Assembly (NCBI GenBank): GCA_013375485.1
Contig: JABXKB010000005.1
Location: forward strand, 1 to 37,709
Direction: 5' to 3'
Source: Promethearchaeota archaeon
GTDB taxonomy: Archaea; Asgardarchaeota; Lokiarchaeia; Sigyniarchaeales; SOKP01
DNA: 37,709 nt
The notes below the pieces were generated by a model. It saw only the letters and a list, made by a program, of their open reading frames with translations. It searched no databases and was not told the DNA's origin. Numbering within the stretch: position 1 is the stretch's first letter; each line of letters opens with the position of its first letter. Both the position numbers and the translations under genes were made by a program. Of the stretch, positions 15,575-24,374 are shown in pieces.

Positions 15575-16801
15575 ATGGAGATTCATTACTTGAAAACGAT
15601 CGTCACTTTATCATATTTTCATCGCAAAATTGGTCCATTAGTTTTTTATTCTTATCCAAAAAATACATTAGAAAAAGATTTATCTCTAAAAATTGCTAAT
15701 ATCATGGATCAGCAATTTAGTGAAGGCTTTTTCACTCATTCCTTTGAAAATCTAAAATCAATGAATTATTACTTTGAAATTCATTCAGATTGGGCTCGAG
15801 GAAATAAAGAAATGTTGATGGCTTCAATTATTCTAGAACAGCAAATTACTCCTGAAGTTGAAGAAAAAATTTCAATTTTATGTAATGAATTTTCAGAACA
15901 GTTACAATCAAATGAAGAAATTTTTACAGCTTTTTACATAAATGATATAAATAATTTTGATGAAAATGATCAGGAGAGCATAGTAAAAAACGAATCTTTA
16001 ATAAAACTGTGGGTAACTAATTTCTATTGGAATATTTTAGAATATACAAGGGAAAAAACCGAAGAAGAAAAAATTGGGTTTTTGTTAAAAGATAAACACA
16101 TATTTAAATCCTTAGAAAAGTTATCAAATGGTCCTATTCCTTTAGAGTGGTTAAGAGAATGGTTTATTGAAAAGTTTCCTGAAAAAGATTTCAATGAGAT
16201 TATAGAAATATTAGATGATCGGCAATTTATTTTTGTTAATCAAATAGGATTAGTAGAAAAATACGTACTTTTAGTAAAAGAAGTCAATGCTGAAAGAATA
16301 CCACCAGATAGTGTCATTGAATATATTGATGATAAACCAGAATTGATTGAATTACTCCTCCCCAAAGTTCAAGAATATTTTAGTGAATATGAAAAGAAAA
16401 CTAAAGAAGATATAAAGGAAGATGCTTTTACACTTTATCAAATTATGGCAGATTCAAAAAAATATAATGTTCTTTCAGAATTACGAAATGGCTTAATATC
16501 AAAAAATAACTTACCTAAATTAGTATCAAAAAAGTCTCTGGATTCATTAATGGAAAATATTGAATTTCTAAAAAAATTTGATGTAATTGAAGAATTAAAC
16601 TATAATGGGGAAACGTATATAGTTTTAAAGACAAATTTACAAATTACTACTGCTTTTCCAGAATGGATGAGAAAATTGTTGCCTAAAGAGGCAGAACCGG
16701 TAGTAACAAATAATTATCTTACTAAAGGTAAAGAAGGCAAAGAAACTTCAAAAAGTAAAAAAGGTAAAAATTCTAAAAAAAAATTAGCTCCAAAAAATTA
16801 A
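15575..16801 (+). CDS. Longin-like domain / winged-helix protein (Asgard)
   Basis: 408 aa, ATG start, no SD. The N-terminal ~120 residues resemble a longin/roadblock-type fold, beginning TIVTLSYFHRKIGPLVFYSYP, a motif (F-H/D-x-x-x-G-P-x-x-x-Y-x-x-P) also seen at the start of NPRL2/NPRL3-type longin domains. Residues ~160-260 and ~275-355 each look like helix-rich winged-helix modules (ISKNNLPKLVSKKSLDSLMENIEFLKKFDVIEEL is one such segment, split here by its turn). The tail after ~370 is Lys-rich and probably disordered (KSKKGKNSKKK). No transmembrane segment. Family assignment beyond longin-like is inference. It is followed 54 nt later by a small winged-helix gene on the same strand, possibly the same transcript. 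Confidence 0.55.
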   Translation: MEIHYLKTIVTLSYFHRKIGPLVFYSYPKNTLEKDLSLKIANIMDQQFSEGFFTHSFENLKSMNYYFEIHSDWARGNKEMLMASIILEQQITPEVEEKISILCNEFSEQLQSNEEIFTAFYINDINNFDENDQESIVKNESLIKLWVTNFYWNILEYTREKTEEEKIGFLLKDKHIFKSLEKLSNGPIPLEWLREWFIEKFPEKDFNEIIEILDDRQFIFVNQIGLVEKYVLLVKEVNAERIPPDSVIEYIDDKPELIELLLPKVQEYFSEYEKKTKEDIKEDAFTLYQIMADSKKYNVLSELRNGLISKNNLPKLVSKKSLDSLMENIEFLKKFDVIEELNYNGETYIVLKTNLQITTAFPEWMRKLLPKEAEPVVTNNYLTKGKEGKETSKSKKGKNSKKKLAPKN

Positions 16802-16855
16802 TTTCAATAAAATAGAATCACATTTTTTATAAAATTTTTATACAAACAATTCATA

Positions 16856-17101
16856 ATGTCTGAAGAAGAAACTCAAGAAGATTTAAAAAATCTTGTAGGT
16901 TATATGGGAATTGAAATAATTGTTGCAATTAAAAATGGAGCAAAAAATTATGAAACAATAAAATTATTCTCTGGTTTGCCAATTTCCTGTATAAACGGGA
17001 GAATCCCTGTTTTACTTGATTTAGGCCTTATTAAAAAGAATAATGATGAGTACTTTTTAACAGAAAAAGGAGTTCTTTTTCGTAAAAGATTAGAAAAATA
17101 A
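16856..17101 (+). CDS. Small winged-helix DNA-binding protein
   Basis: 81 aa, ATG start. Compact wHTH: a first helix (LVGYMGIEIIVAIKNG), a turn-and-recognition segment (NYETIKLFSGLPISCINGRIPVLLDLGLI) and a beta wing (KKNNDEYFLTEKGVLFRKRL). The LLDLGLIKK...YFLTEKG pattern is typical of archaeal ArsR/MarR/PadR-like minimal regulators. The four acidic residues at the N-terminus are its only extension. It probably acts as a local transcription regulator; target unknown. Downstream of the longin/winged-helix gene. Confidence 0.7.
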   Translation: MSEEETQEDLKNLVGYMGIEIIVAIKNGAKNYETIKLFSGLPISCINGRIPVLLDLGLIKKNNDEYFLTEKGVLFRKRLEK

Positions 17102-17114
17102 TTATTATAAAGGG

Positions 17115-17195
17115 ATGACATCAGTTTGGGGCGACATTGCCATCGCTACCGAGCAAGCAGCTAACTTTGTCATAAGTTCATCATTTGTCAAATGA
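17115..17195 (+). other. GC-rich islet; possible 26-aa ORF or structured RNA
   Basis: Within an AT-rich convergent intergenic gap, about 60 nt (17115-17172) are markedly richer in G and C. On the plus strand the stretch is an ORF starting ATG ACA TCA at 17115 (peptide begins MTSVWGDIAIATEQAANF). On the minus strand another 22-codon ATG ORF covers 17105-17173. Codons such as GCC, ATC, ACC and GAG are unlike the neighbours. Short complementary pieces (GCGA/TCGC) could also form stems. Neither a C/D-box pattern nor a riboswitch core that I know fits. Confidence 0.3.
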
Positions 17196-17196
17196 T
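17180..17196. repeat. Inverted repeat between convergent genes
   Basis: ATCATTTG-T-CAAATGAT, 8-bp arms around one base, two bases before the stop of the minus-strand gene. Its position suggests a bidirectional transcript-end or protein-binding site. T-rich DNA follows only weakly, so a terminator role is tentative. Confidence 0.4.
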
Positions 17197-17197
17197 A

Positions 17198-17683
17198 CTA
17201 ATCGTCATTAGTATTTAATTTTTGATTTTTAGGGTTCTCTTTGTAATATTTTCTCATGTAATATCCTGGTCGTTTAAAACCGCCACTTTCATTAATGAGC
17301 CTGTCTAATCCGTCTTCTTGAGAAATAATATTTCTGTAATTGTTATAATCCTCCATGGAGATTTCATTCTTTTTCAATAGATAATCTAAAATCTTTATTA
17401 CCTCCTCTTTTGTCGTACATCTTCTAATAAAATCAACTGCTCCAGGATTATATAATTCATTTGGATATAAATCATTGGAACCTTGAAGTTTTTCTTCGTA
17501 TTTTTGCTCAATTTCATTATTAAACGAATCAATTTTTATTGATTTCTTCTTTTCAAACACTTCTTTTATCAAATGTGGAAAAATCTCATCTAATTCTTTC
17601 CTATCATATGAAACTAAGAATCCCTCTTTATCTTCAATTTTGATTTTTTTATTCGATTTTTTATTCTTATCCTCTTTTTCCAT
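17198..17683 (-). CDS. DUF2095-like archaeal protein
   Basis: 161 aa, ATG start. The N-terminal ~25 residues are Lys/Glu-rich. The middle contains LDEIFPHLIKEVFE and a conserved-looking block: NPGAVDFIRRCTTKEEVIKILDYLLKKNEIS, followed by a C-terminal GGFKRPGYYMRKYY. The order of an FP-x-L helix, an IRRC-T-x-EEA/V helix, a 'yL-x-x-x-x-EI' turn and a final GYY matches my recollection of the archaeal DUF2095 family, whose function is unknown. Soluble; no metal motif. Convergent with the winged-helix gene across the GC-rich islet. Confidence 0.55.
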   Translation of the reverse strand: MEKEDKNKKSNKKIKIEDKEGFLVSYDRKELDEIFPHLIKEVFEKKKSIKIDSFNNEIEQKYEEKLQGSNDLYPNELYNPGAVDFIRRCTTKEEVIKILDYLLKKNEISMEDYNNYRNIISQEDGLDRLINESGGFKRPGYYMRKYYKENPKNQKLNTNDD

Positions 17684-18077
17684 AAATTTGATAACTCCTA
17701 TCTTGTGATTTAAGAAAACTCTTAATTTTCATTGTCTTTTACACGTTCTAAATCCTTTTATTTCCAAATTAAATATAGACAGGGACCCTCTAGATATTGA
17801 TTAAAAAAGTTATGATTCTCTCAATTAGAATCTTTAGAATTCTACATAAAATTCTTTAAAGAGTTAAAAGAATTCTATAAATTTAAATCTCTATAATTTT
17901 GTTAAAAGTGAATTTTTAGAACTACTTGATTTTAATTTTTTTCAGATAAAGTGAATTAAGCTTTCTTAGGAAATTAATAAATTGTTAACATATTCTTTTT
18001 AATAAATAAAATTCTTTAAGTAAATTTAGGACTTTTATTAATTAACCTATATAAATTTGATAAACTAAAAGAGAATA
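17684..18077. other. Divergent intergenic region (394 bp)
   Basis: Extremely AT-rich with stops in all frames and no RNA gene seen. AATTCT-containing motifs recur at about 17838, 17848 and 17872. A TATA-like element on the plus strand (CCTATATAAATTT, ~18046-18058) is about 25 nt before the TTG of the next gene, fitting a leaderless transcript. Confidence 0.5.
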
Positions 18078-18806
18078 TTGATATTGCTTAAGATAAAAAC
18101 TTTTATACATCAAAATATTCCTTATTCATTTAACTGGAATAAGATACACCATAAGCAAAAATATTATCAATTAAATACTAATAGAGAAGAATTAAATAGG
18201 CTTAAGAATCATTTTAAAAATGTATACCAGGGATTAATCCCTAATTATTTATTTAATTCAAGAGAATTTCCAAGAGCATCTCAATTTAAAATTAAAGGGA
18301 TAAAATCTGCTTTTATAGGAAGTTTTAGCAAAAAATTACTTAGATCTGGAAAAATTCAATATCATAATTCAAATTCAAAATTACCGAGATATGCTCAAAA
18401 TGTCTTTAACATATATAGAGTAAATAAATTTATGAATATCCCAGGTCATGAACCAATTTTAAAAAATATTTTAATTAAGGATAAAGATGCTCTCGCAATA
18501 GAAATACCTATTTGGAATGAAGAAAAGAATAAAGAAATTACAGGTCATATTGATTTGGTTCAAATTGAAAATGACGTCGTTAAAGTGATTGATTATAAAC
18601 CAGAGGGGAATTTTTTACTTTCTCTCCCGCAAGTTGCTATGTATGGGCTTTTAGTTAAATCAAAATTACATCTTAAAAAAGTTAAGTGTATCTCATTCAA
18701 TAAACAAGGAGCATGGGAATATGACCCAACTATATTAAAATTAGATGTAAAAGAATATTTGATCTCCCAACATATTAGTGACCGTCAATGGGAGCTATTA
18801 ATTTGA
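18078..18806 (+). CDS. RecB/Cas4-type PD-(D/E)XK nuclease-like protein
   Basis: 242 aa from a TTG (18078); a second in-frame TTG lies at 18084. Motifs of the RecB-like nuclease core are in order: GHIDLVQ (D159), VIDYKPE (D172-x-K174) and Q185-xxx-Y189 in LPQVAMYGLLV. Together these form the D...DxK...QxxxY active site of Cas4/RecB-family exonucleases. There is no Cys quartet for the Fe-S cluster typical of Cas4, no helicase domain, and no CRISPR or cas gene nearby. The N-terminal ~100 residues are basic and may be the DNA-facing part. It is monocistronic; its stop is 12 bp from the end of the convergent membrane-protein gene. Likely role is DNA processing or repair. Confidence 0.7.
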   Translation: MILLKIKTFIHQNIPYSFNWNKIHHKQKYYQLNTNREELNRLKNHFKNVYQGLIPNYLFNSREFPRASQFKIKGIKSAFIGSFSKKLLRSGKIQYHNSNSKLPRYAQNVFNIYRVNKFMNIPGHEPILKNILIKDKDALAIEIPIWNEEKNKEITGHIDLVQIENDVVKVIDYKPEGNFLLSLPQVAMYGLLVKSKLHLKKVKCISFNKQGAWEYDPTILKLDVKEYLISQHISDRQWELLI

Positions 18807-18818
18807 ATTTGCCACTAA

Positions 18819-19094
18819 TTATTGTTGTTTACCTTTAGATTTAGACGGTTCAGATTTTTCTTCTGTTTTTAAATATTCCCGAAAAAGAAAATAACATAAA
18901 AGTAATGAGATAATTTCGGTAATAATACCGAATAAAGTAATAATTGTCCCGTTAAATCCTAAATATCTTATGAATAAAGCACATCCCAAACCGGCAGATG
19001 CTAAAATTACTAAGATAAGTCCTTTAATAATTTCAAAAAAAGAATCTTTCAAATACATAAGTTCCTTTTTAATCCACGTAAACACTAAGACCAT
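18819..19094 (-). CDS. Small two-helix membrane protein
   Basis: 91 aa, ATG start. A short amphipathic N-terminus (WIKKELMYLKDSFFE) precedes two hydrophobic segments, ~21-43 (EIIKGLILVILASAGLGCAL) and ~49-70 (GTIITLFGIITEIISLLLCY). The C-terminal tail is charged (EEKSEPSKSKGK) and likely cytoplasmic. No family recognised. Confidence 0.6.
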   Translation of the reverse strand: MVLVFTWIKKELMYLKDSFFEIIKGLILVILASAGLGCALFIRYLGFNGTIITLFGIITEIISLLLCYFLFREYLKTEEKSEPSKSKGKQQ

Positions 19095-19250
19095 GAGAAC
19101 ATTCTCTTTCTATCTATTATATTAATAAGTTAAAGAAAGAATATTTTAATATCTTTCTAATTTCCAAAGGAAAGTTTAAAAATAATGAATTCAAGAAAGC
19201 AATTGTAGATTTTTTCTGGAAACATATATTTTATTAAAAAATGATTGTTT

Positions 19251-21650
19251 CTAAAAAGATTTTTGTTTACTTTTAAATTTTGTGTATAATGCTTTATCTA
19301 ATAAACGACCAATCTTTATTGCAATTTGGTTACCAATTTCGTATCGTTCTCCATCGAGTAAATTACTTTTTTGTTTGGAAGTGGGAATTGTTCCTAATCT
19401 TTTTGTTAATACTTTTTCAGCAATATTATTTACAATATCCTTGATGTTCTCATAATTCGGTAATTTAATCTCTGAAGTAAAATTCTTAATTTTTTCTATA
19501 GCAAAATTAAAAAATTGGCTAATCAACTCAATTGGATCTCCTTTTAATTCACTATGAAGTTTAATATTATCAATAGCTATTTTTGTATCTTTTACTTGCC
19601 AATATAACTGATTTGGATTAATTCCTGGACTGTTAATCCTCATCAAGGAACTTGTGATTCTACGCTCAATCCAATTTAAAGTGCTTAATTCTTGTTCCTC
19701 ACGGAGTTTTTTTGCCTTCTCCTCTTTTTCTTTCTCTTTCGATTCAATTATATGTTCTACTTCTGATTTCCGGGTTTCCTCAAACTTTTCGAATCGCTTA
19801 ATTATATCATATCCTATACAATATGAAATTGGAGATATTAAATCAGAGTTCAACCTTAATGGAACTATACCTTCATATATTGGGCTGATATTATTTTTTA
19901 ATTCCGAAACTGCTTCGTTTAAAGATATTTCCATAATCCGTGCTAATATGAATCCATTAACTAAAAACGGTTGATTATTTGCGTTAAATACAATAACTAA
20001 TTCTTCTTGCCTCCTATTCAAACGTTTAATGATTAATTCTTCAAGTTTGATTTTAATCCATTCTTCTGAATCAGTTGTTCCATCGATTTTTTTCAACGCT
20101 AAAAGAAATAATGATCTATCATTAGAAACTTTAAGATATAACTCTATTATTCTACTTAACTGCCTTAAAATCTTGGATAAAATATAAAAGAAAATGTCTT
20201 TTGCCAATTCATTTATTATCTCGTCAAATTCTAAAATAAATAAAATGTGAGAATAGTTTTTCAATTTTAATTCATCTAAAAAGACTTTGTCAATAGCTTG
20301 CTTTTTTCTAATGTAAAGCCTTAAATCATTTATGCTAATTCCCGTTTTTTCTTCTAAAACTTTTGATAAATTTGGATATTTATCAATATCTTGATTTATT
20401 AATTTTAATAAGCCATATTCTGAAGTTGTATCAGATTTTTCAACAAATTCTTTGAGAAATTGAAAATCTATCTCAGAAATTGCTTTTTTTGCTAAATAAA
20501 TAAGATTCTGTTTATTATCATTTAAAGATACTATATCTAGTTTTTTGATATTATATCTTACCATATTTCTTTTTACTTTTTCTGCCAGATCTTCATCTAT
20601 ATTTACGAAATGTAAAACATTATAGACTCCATATTTCTGTAATGTGTATATTATATCATCAAAACCACATTCATTTATACTTTGTAAGAAATAGATGAAA
20701 TCATTTGGATTCTCTTTCAATTTTTTAACTAACACAAACTTTAAAAAGTTCAATATTTTTAATTCGAAATGATCATAATCTATTTTTTCTTTAAGACCAT
20801 CGTCAATTTTTTTTATTAAATCTTTTTTTAGATTATTAGCTTCTATAAAAATATTCAAACCAGGGATTGATATAGGAAACTTGTTAAAATTATAATCTAA
20901 TATCTTTCTCTTAATCATTCTTACTGGCATTGCTTCAATTTGTAATTCTTTATACGATTTAAATTCAAAATCAGACCGTATCTTATTAATTAATCTATCC
21001 AATGTCGCTAATTCTATGAATTTATCTTCTTTTTCTTCTAACTCTAATTTCTTCTCTAACTCAACAGAAATATCCTTAAAAGCAGCAGTTTCTTCCAATA
21101 TTTCTTTTTTTATTTCATTATTTAGACCAATTAAATCACCTATTAAATCATAAAAGTAGAATGGGGGATAATTCATTATGATTTCCTGTAATTCTTGTTC
21201 AATTTTTCCTTCAATATTTTTTATTATTTGTTGCTTTTGGATCTCTTGGATTTCCTCCTTTCTTTCTTCAATTAAAAAAGATATGAACTGATTTTCTAAA
21301 TCAATTATCTTGTTGAGAAGATTTACTTCTAGATTTAAGGAATTTTTTAATAGTGAATCAACTTCTTCAACAATAATCTTTTTTTCTTCAATCTCTAAAT
21401 TCTTAGTAGAATCGAATGTAAATTTATCCTGATCTAAATGTTTTTGAACTCGAATTCCCAAATTGTGATAAATATGAATAGTTGCGGTAGATATTAGTAA
21501 ATCATTAAAATTAGTTTTTTGAGTAACAAGTTCAAATATTTTGTTTTTATCAGCTTCTCTTTTAAAATGAGAAATTATTAGATCAACTGTTTGAAAAAAT
21601 CTGAACGTGCTTTCAACTGCAGTTGTTTTTCTTTTTACTCCACTAATCAT
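19251..21650 (-). CDS. Uncharacterised large helical protein B (799 aa)
   Basis: Starts best at the ATG at 21650: it overlaps the upstream stop as ATGA and has GGTGA 7 nt before it. An ATG at 21665 would add five residues and lies before that SD. The protein is predicted almost entirely alpha-helical, rich in I, L, K, E and N, with no transmembrane segment, signal peptide, ATPase motif or zinc site. A charged coiled-coil stretch lies near residues 630-670 (ESKEKEKEEKAKKLREEQEL). Near ~560-600 there is a more conserved-looking segment (FNANNQPFLVNGFILARIME). Translational coupling to the 768-aa protein implies a stoichiometric complex. I recognise no family; scaffold, tether or solenoid roles are conjecture. 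Confidence 0.75.
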   Translation of the reverse strand: MISGVKRKTTAVESTFRFFQTVDLIISHFKREADKNKIFELVTQKTNFNDLLISTATIHIYHNLGIRVQKHLDQDKFTFDSTKNLEIEEKKIIVEEVDSLLKNSLNLEVNLLNKIIDLENQFISFLIEERKEEIQEIQKQQIIKNIEGKIEQELQEIIMNYPPFYFYDLIGDLIGLNNEIKKEILEETAAFKDISVELEKKLELEEKEDKFIELATLDRLINKIRSDFEFKSYKELQIEAMPVRMIKRKILDYNFNKFPISIPGLNIFIEANNLKKDLIKKIDDGLKEKIDYDHFELKILNFLKFVLVKKLKENPNDFIYFLQSINECGFDDIIYTLQKYGVYNVLHFVNIDEDLAEKVKRNMVRYNIKKLDIVSLNDNKQNLIYLAKKAISEIDFQFLKEFVEKSDTTSEYGLLKLINQDIDKYPNLSKVLEEKTGISINDLRLYIRKKQAIDKVFLDELKLKNYSHILFILEFDEIINELAKDIFFYILSKILRQLSRIIELYLKVSNDRSLFLLALKKIDGTTDSEEWIKIKLEELIIKRLNRRQEELVIVFNANNQPFLVNGFILARIMEISLNEAVSELKNNISPIYEGIVPLRLNSDLISPISYCIGYDIIKRFEKFEETRKSEVEHIIESKEKEKEEKAKKLREEQELSTLNWIERRITSSLMRINSPGINPNQLYWQVKDTKIAIDNIKLHSELKGDPIELISQFFNFAIEKIKNFTSEIKLPNYENIKDIVNNIAEKVLTKRLGTIPTSKQKSNLLDGERYEIGNQIAIKIGRLLDKALYTKFKSKQKSF

Positions 21651-23953
21651 AAATCGCTCACCCATTCTCTGTATACTTCTTTAAAATTATCTGATAATTC
21701 AAATCTAACATTATTGTGCCAAAATTTGAAGTCTATTATATGAAAGAGATCACCTTTAAAAAGTTCTTTTTCTTCATTTGTTAAAGTATGTTTTAGTATT
21801 ACATTTAAAGGTCTTGGAATTAATTTTGAAAAATATTTTAATTCTGTATTTTTAATATAGTTGTAAAATGTCTCAGCTTCGTCTAAACTAAAATAATTAA
21901 AAGGAGAAGTATTCTCTATTTGAGGATTCAGATTGTTTAACTCACTTTTAATATGATTTTTTACATATTTCGGAAATTCGATATTGATTTCAATACTAAG
22001 TTCATATTTTTTATAAAATTCAAGTAATAAATTTTTTTGTTCGGGATCTTGTATCTTTGCGATATAAATATTCAAAAATTTTAAGAAATTTTCGATTTTT
22101 CGCTCCTTTAATTCTCGCTCTTCAAAATATTCAATAAAATCATTATATACTTCTGCTAATGTCCATCTTCTTTGTTCTTCTGGCTTAAGATATTTCCTAG
22201 AATAGTCCTTAATCCAATTTAGAATATAAAATTTCCATTCTAGATTTATACCTCCAATTCTTTTTTCTAAAAATCTATGAAATCTATTTGAAAAGGTAAC
22301 AGGATCACTAATTTCTTTATCAGGTTCTTCTTTAATATAACGATTTATTGTAGAATGTCTTAAAACATAACTTAATAAATAATTTAATTCTTTTGAAAAC
22401 TTCTTAAATTTTTCTATATGATCTCTTATTCTAGTTATATCAGATTCCATCTGGATTTCAGCAAAAGAAACCAAATTTTCTATTTTTAATTCAATTTTAT
22501 TAAAAAATGGATCAATGTTCTTATCACTTAAGGAATAAAACTCTTTTATCAAGTCTTTTTCATTATACTTAAGATTCTTTTCTAAAAGAATTGAGTGTGT
22601 TTCAATTTGATTAAAGAGAAAGGATTTAAAATCACTTATTATTTTCTGTCCTAGAATTTTTGCTGGCTTCTGTTCTTGAACAAACTTGTCATGTAAATTT
22701 TTCATCAATTCTATAGTAAGTGATTTTAATCTACGATAAGAAAGATATCTTGGAAGCGATATTCGAATGATATTAAGACTTTTATTTATAATTTCTGTAA
22801 AGTAATTGAAAACTGAACTTAATTCTATTATTCTTAAACTTTTTTTTTGAGATATAGTTTGTTCAATAAATTCTTTTGCTATATTACATATATTCTCAAA
22901 TTCTTCGCTTTCTAATTTTCCTTTGTTTGATATATAATGTACATACTTGCTTAATAATTCATCTAAATCACCCATTTCTCCTGTACTAAGAAAATTTCTA
23001 GAATATTCTAAAAATTTATTTAAATATCCTTCTAAATCAATTAAAAACTTATTTACACTGGAGATTAGCCATTCTGCTGTATTAGGTTCACTATAGTCTT
23101 TTATTTTATCCTCTATATAATTTACAATAAAAATTATTATTTCGTCAAGAGATTCATCTAAAGTACCTGTATTTGCTAAATTAATGAGATTAGTCCCTAA
23201 ATTTAAAGTCTTATCGACAATGAAACCTATACTAGGTTCTGATATTGAAAATTTAAGATGTTCAATAGCTTGCTGGCCCTCAAATGGAATTTTAATCTTT
23301 TGAAACTTAGGATTTAAAAAATTAATCTCCATAGGTTTTTTATACCATAAAATCTCAACATTAGAAATAACTTTTACATACGTATTCAACATTTCCTTTT
23401 CTGTAGGGAGAGTTTTACTTAAGCCAATTAATTTTTTATTCCACTTATCCTCTATTAGTTCACCATATAGTTTTTTACTAAATCTAGAAGCAAATTTATT
23501 AAATACTAATTGTTTATTCTCTTTTTTTAACTCTGGTCGATTAGAAAGTTCTTCTACTTCAAAGAATAATTTACTTATATTATTTAGTGATTCTCTAGAC
23601 TTATGAATATCTAGTACACCAGTTTCTGGTTTTAAAGCAAGTAATAGACTTTCACATTCTTTAAATTTACCTGGAATAAAAATCATTGATTGTGGGTATA
23701 TATTAGTTCGAGCACTTTTCTCATCAATATTGTATAAATCAAATTCAATGCTGAATAACTCTGCTCCTGTATAATCCCGTAATATTGCATTATACATAGT
23801 TAAAAATTTTATAACTTCTTGTGAGAGTTTATTTACCTTTTTTCTTGTTAATCTTCCTGGACCGATTACATCTCCAGCAATAACGTCATTAGGAGACGAA
23901 TATCCAAATATTAATGAAAACTGGTAACTTATAGATTCACGTGTTGTTATCAT
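21647..23953 (-). CDS. Uncharacterised large helical protein A (768 aa)
   Basis: ATG at 23953 without SD. The first ~120 residues look different from the rest: FGYSSPNDVIAGDVIGPGRLT, then a segment with predicted strands (ELFSIEFDLYNI, SMIFIPGKF) suggesting a small alpha/beta domain. The remaining ~640 residues are helical, with hydrophobic spacing typical of a repeat or bundle solenoid and no transmembrane helix. A Trp-containing patch WKFYILNWIKDYSRKYL (~575) is distinctive. The gene overlaps protein B by 4 nt. The pair probably forms one transcript and one complex. No homolog recognised; length and composition recall eukaryotic tethering or scaffold subunits, but nothing in the sequence proves that. 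Confidence 0.75.
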   Translation of the reverse strand: MITTRESISYQFSLIFGYSSPNDVIAGDVIGPGRLTRKKVNKLSQEVIKFLTMYNAILRDYTGAELFSIEFDLYNIDEKSARTNIYPQSMIFIPGKFKECESLLLALKPETGVLDIHKSRESLNNISKLFFEVEELSNRPELKKENKQLVFNKFASRFSKKLYGELIEDKWNKKLIGLSKTLPTEKEMLNTYVKVISNVEILWYKKPMEINFLNPKFQKIKIPFEGQQAIEHLKFSISEPSIGFIVDKTLNLGTNLINLANTGTLDESLDEIIIFIVNYIEDKIKDYSEPNTAEWLISSVNKFLIDLEGYLNKFLEYSRNFLSTGEMGDLDELLSKYVHYISNKGKLESEEFENICNIAKEFIEQTISQKKSLRIIELSSVFNYFTEIINKSLNIIRISLPRYLSYRRLKSLTIELMKNLHDKFVQEQKPAKILGQKIISDFKSFLFNQIETHSILLEKNLKYNEKDLIKEFYSLSDKNIDPFFNKIELKIENLVSFAEIQMESDITRIRDHIEKFKKFSKELNYLLSYVLRHSTINRYIKEEPDKEISDPVTFSNRFHRFLEKRIGGINLEWKFYILNWIKDYSRKYLKPEEQRRWTLAEVYNDFIEYFEERELKERKIENFLKFLNIYIAKIQDPEQKNLLLEFYKKYELSIEINIEFPKYVKNHIKSELNNLNPQIENTSPFNYFSLDEAETFYNYIKNTELKYFSKLIPRPLNVILKHTLTNEEKELFKGDLFHIIDFKFWHNNVRFELSDNFKEVYREWVSDL

Positions 23954-24318
23954 AATATAATTCCATTAGCAATTTGTAATTCCTAAATTAATAAATAGTA
24001 GTCTTTAAATATTTAACACAACCTGAAAAATAAATAAATGATTGTTTTAAATATTTTTAAGTTTATAAAGTATTAAAATTTACTTTTGAATTCTAAATAA
24101 AGTCCTCGTATAAAAATATTACAGCAGAAATGAGATAATAGAAAAAAAGCTATTTAAAACATAGATTTTCTAACTTATACAAAATTTAAAATATGAGATC
24201 TATTAATACTAGGATTTTTTATTAAAATAAAATTTAAAGTGAATTTAAAACCCTTAATTATTAATTTCACCTTAGGAAGAATCTTCATATTTTAAAATAA
24301 AATTATAATAAGAAAAAA

Positions 24319-24338
24319 ATTATTATAATTATAATAAT
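24319..24338. repeat. 20-bp A/T palindrome upstream of the roadblock gene
   Basis: ATTATTATAATTATAATAAT is a perfect palindrome 37-56 nt upstream of the proposed ATT start, i.e. over the expected TATA-box position. It may be an operator or just low-complexity promoter DNA. Confidence 0.35.
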
Positions 24339-24360
24339 AATTTTAAAATCTAAAAGCACA

Positions 24361-24367
24361 AAAGGTG
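24361..24367 (+). promoter_or_regulatory. Shine-Dalgarno (AAAGGTG) for the roadblock gene
   Basis: AAAGGTG lies 7 nt before the in-frame ATT at 24375 and over 110 nt before the first standard start codon in the frame (GTG 24480). It supports a start well upstream of that GTG. Confidence 0.5.
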
Positions 24368-24374
24368 TGAGCTT

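Larger units (their letters stand above)
23954..24374. other. Divergent intergenic region (421 bp)
   Basis: Very AT-rich and stop-filled in all frames. Minus-strand TATA-like TTAAATATTTAAAG (~24006-24019) could serve protein A. On the plus side a long A/T tract leads into the roadblock gene and contains a 20-bp perfect palindrome (24319-24338). No RNA gene was recognised. Confidence 0.5.

Noticed and set aside
17105-17196. Fluoride riboswitch, C/D-box sRNA or SRP-like RNA in the GC-rich islet
   Set aside because: No matching core: no proper C and D box pair, no riboswitch consensus, no SRP domain IV loop.
18078-18806. Cas4 of a CRISPR system
   Set aside because: No Fe-S Cys residues, no repeats, no other cas genes in the window.
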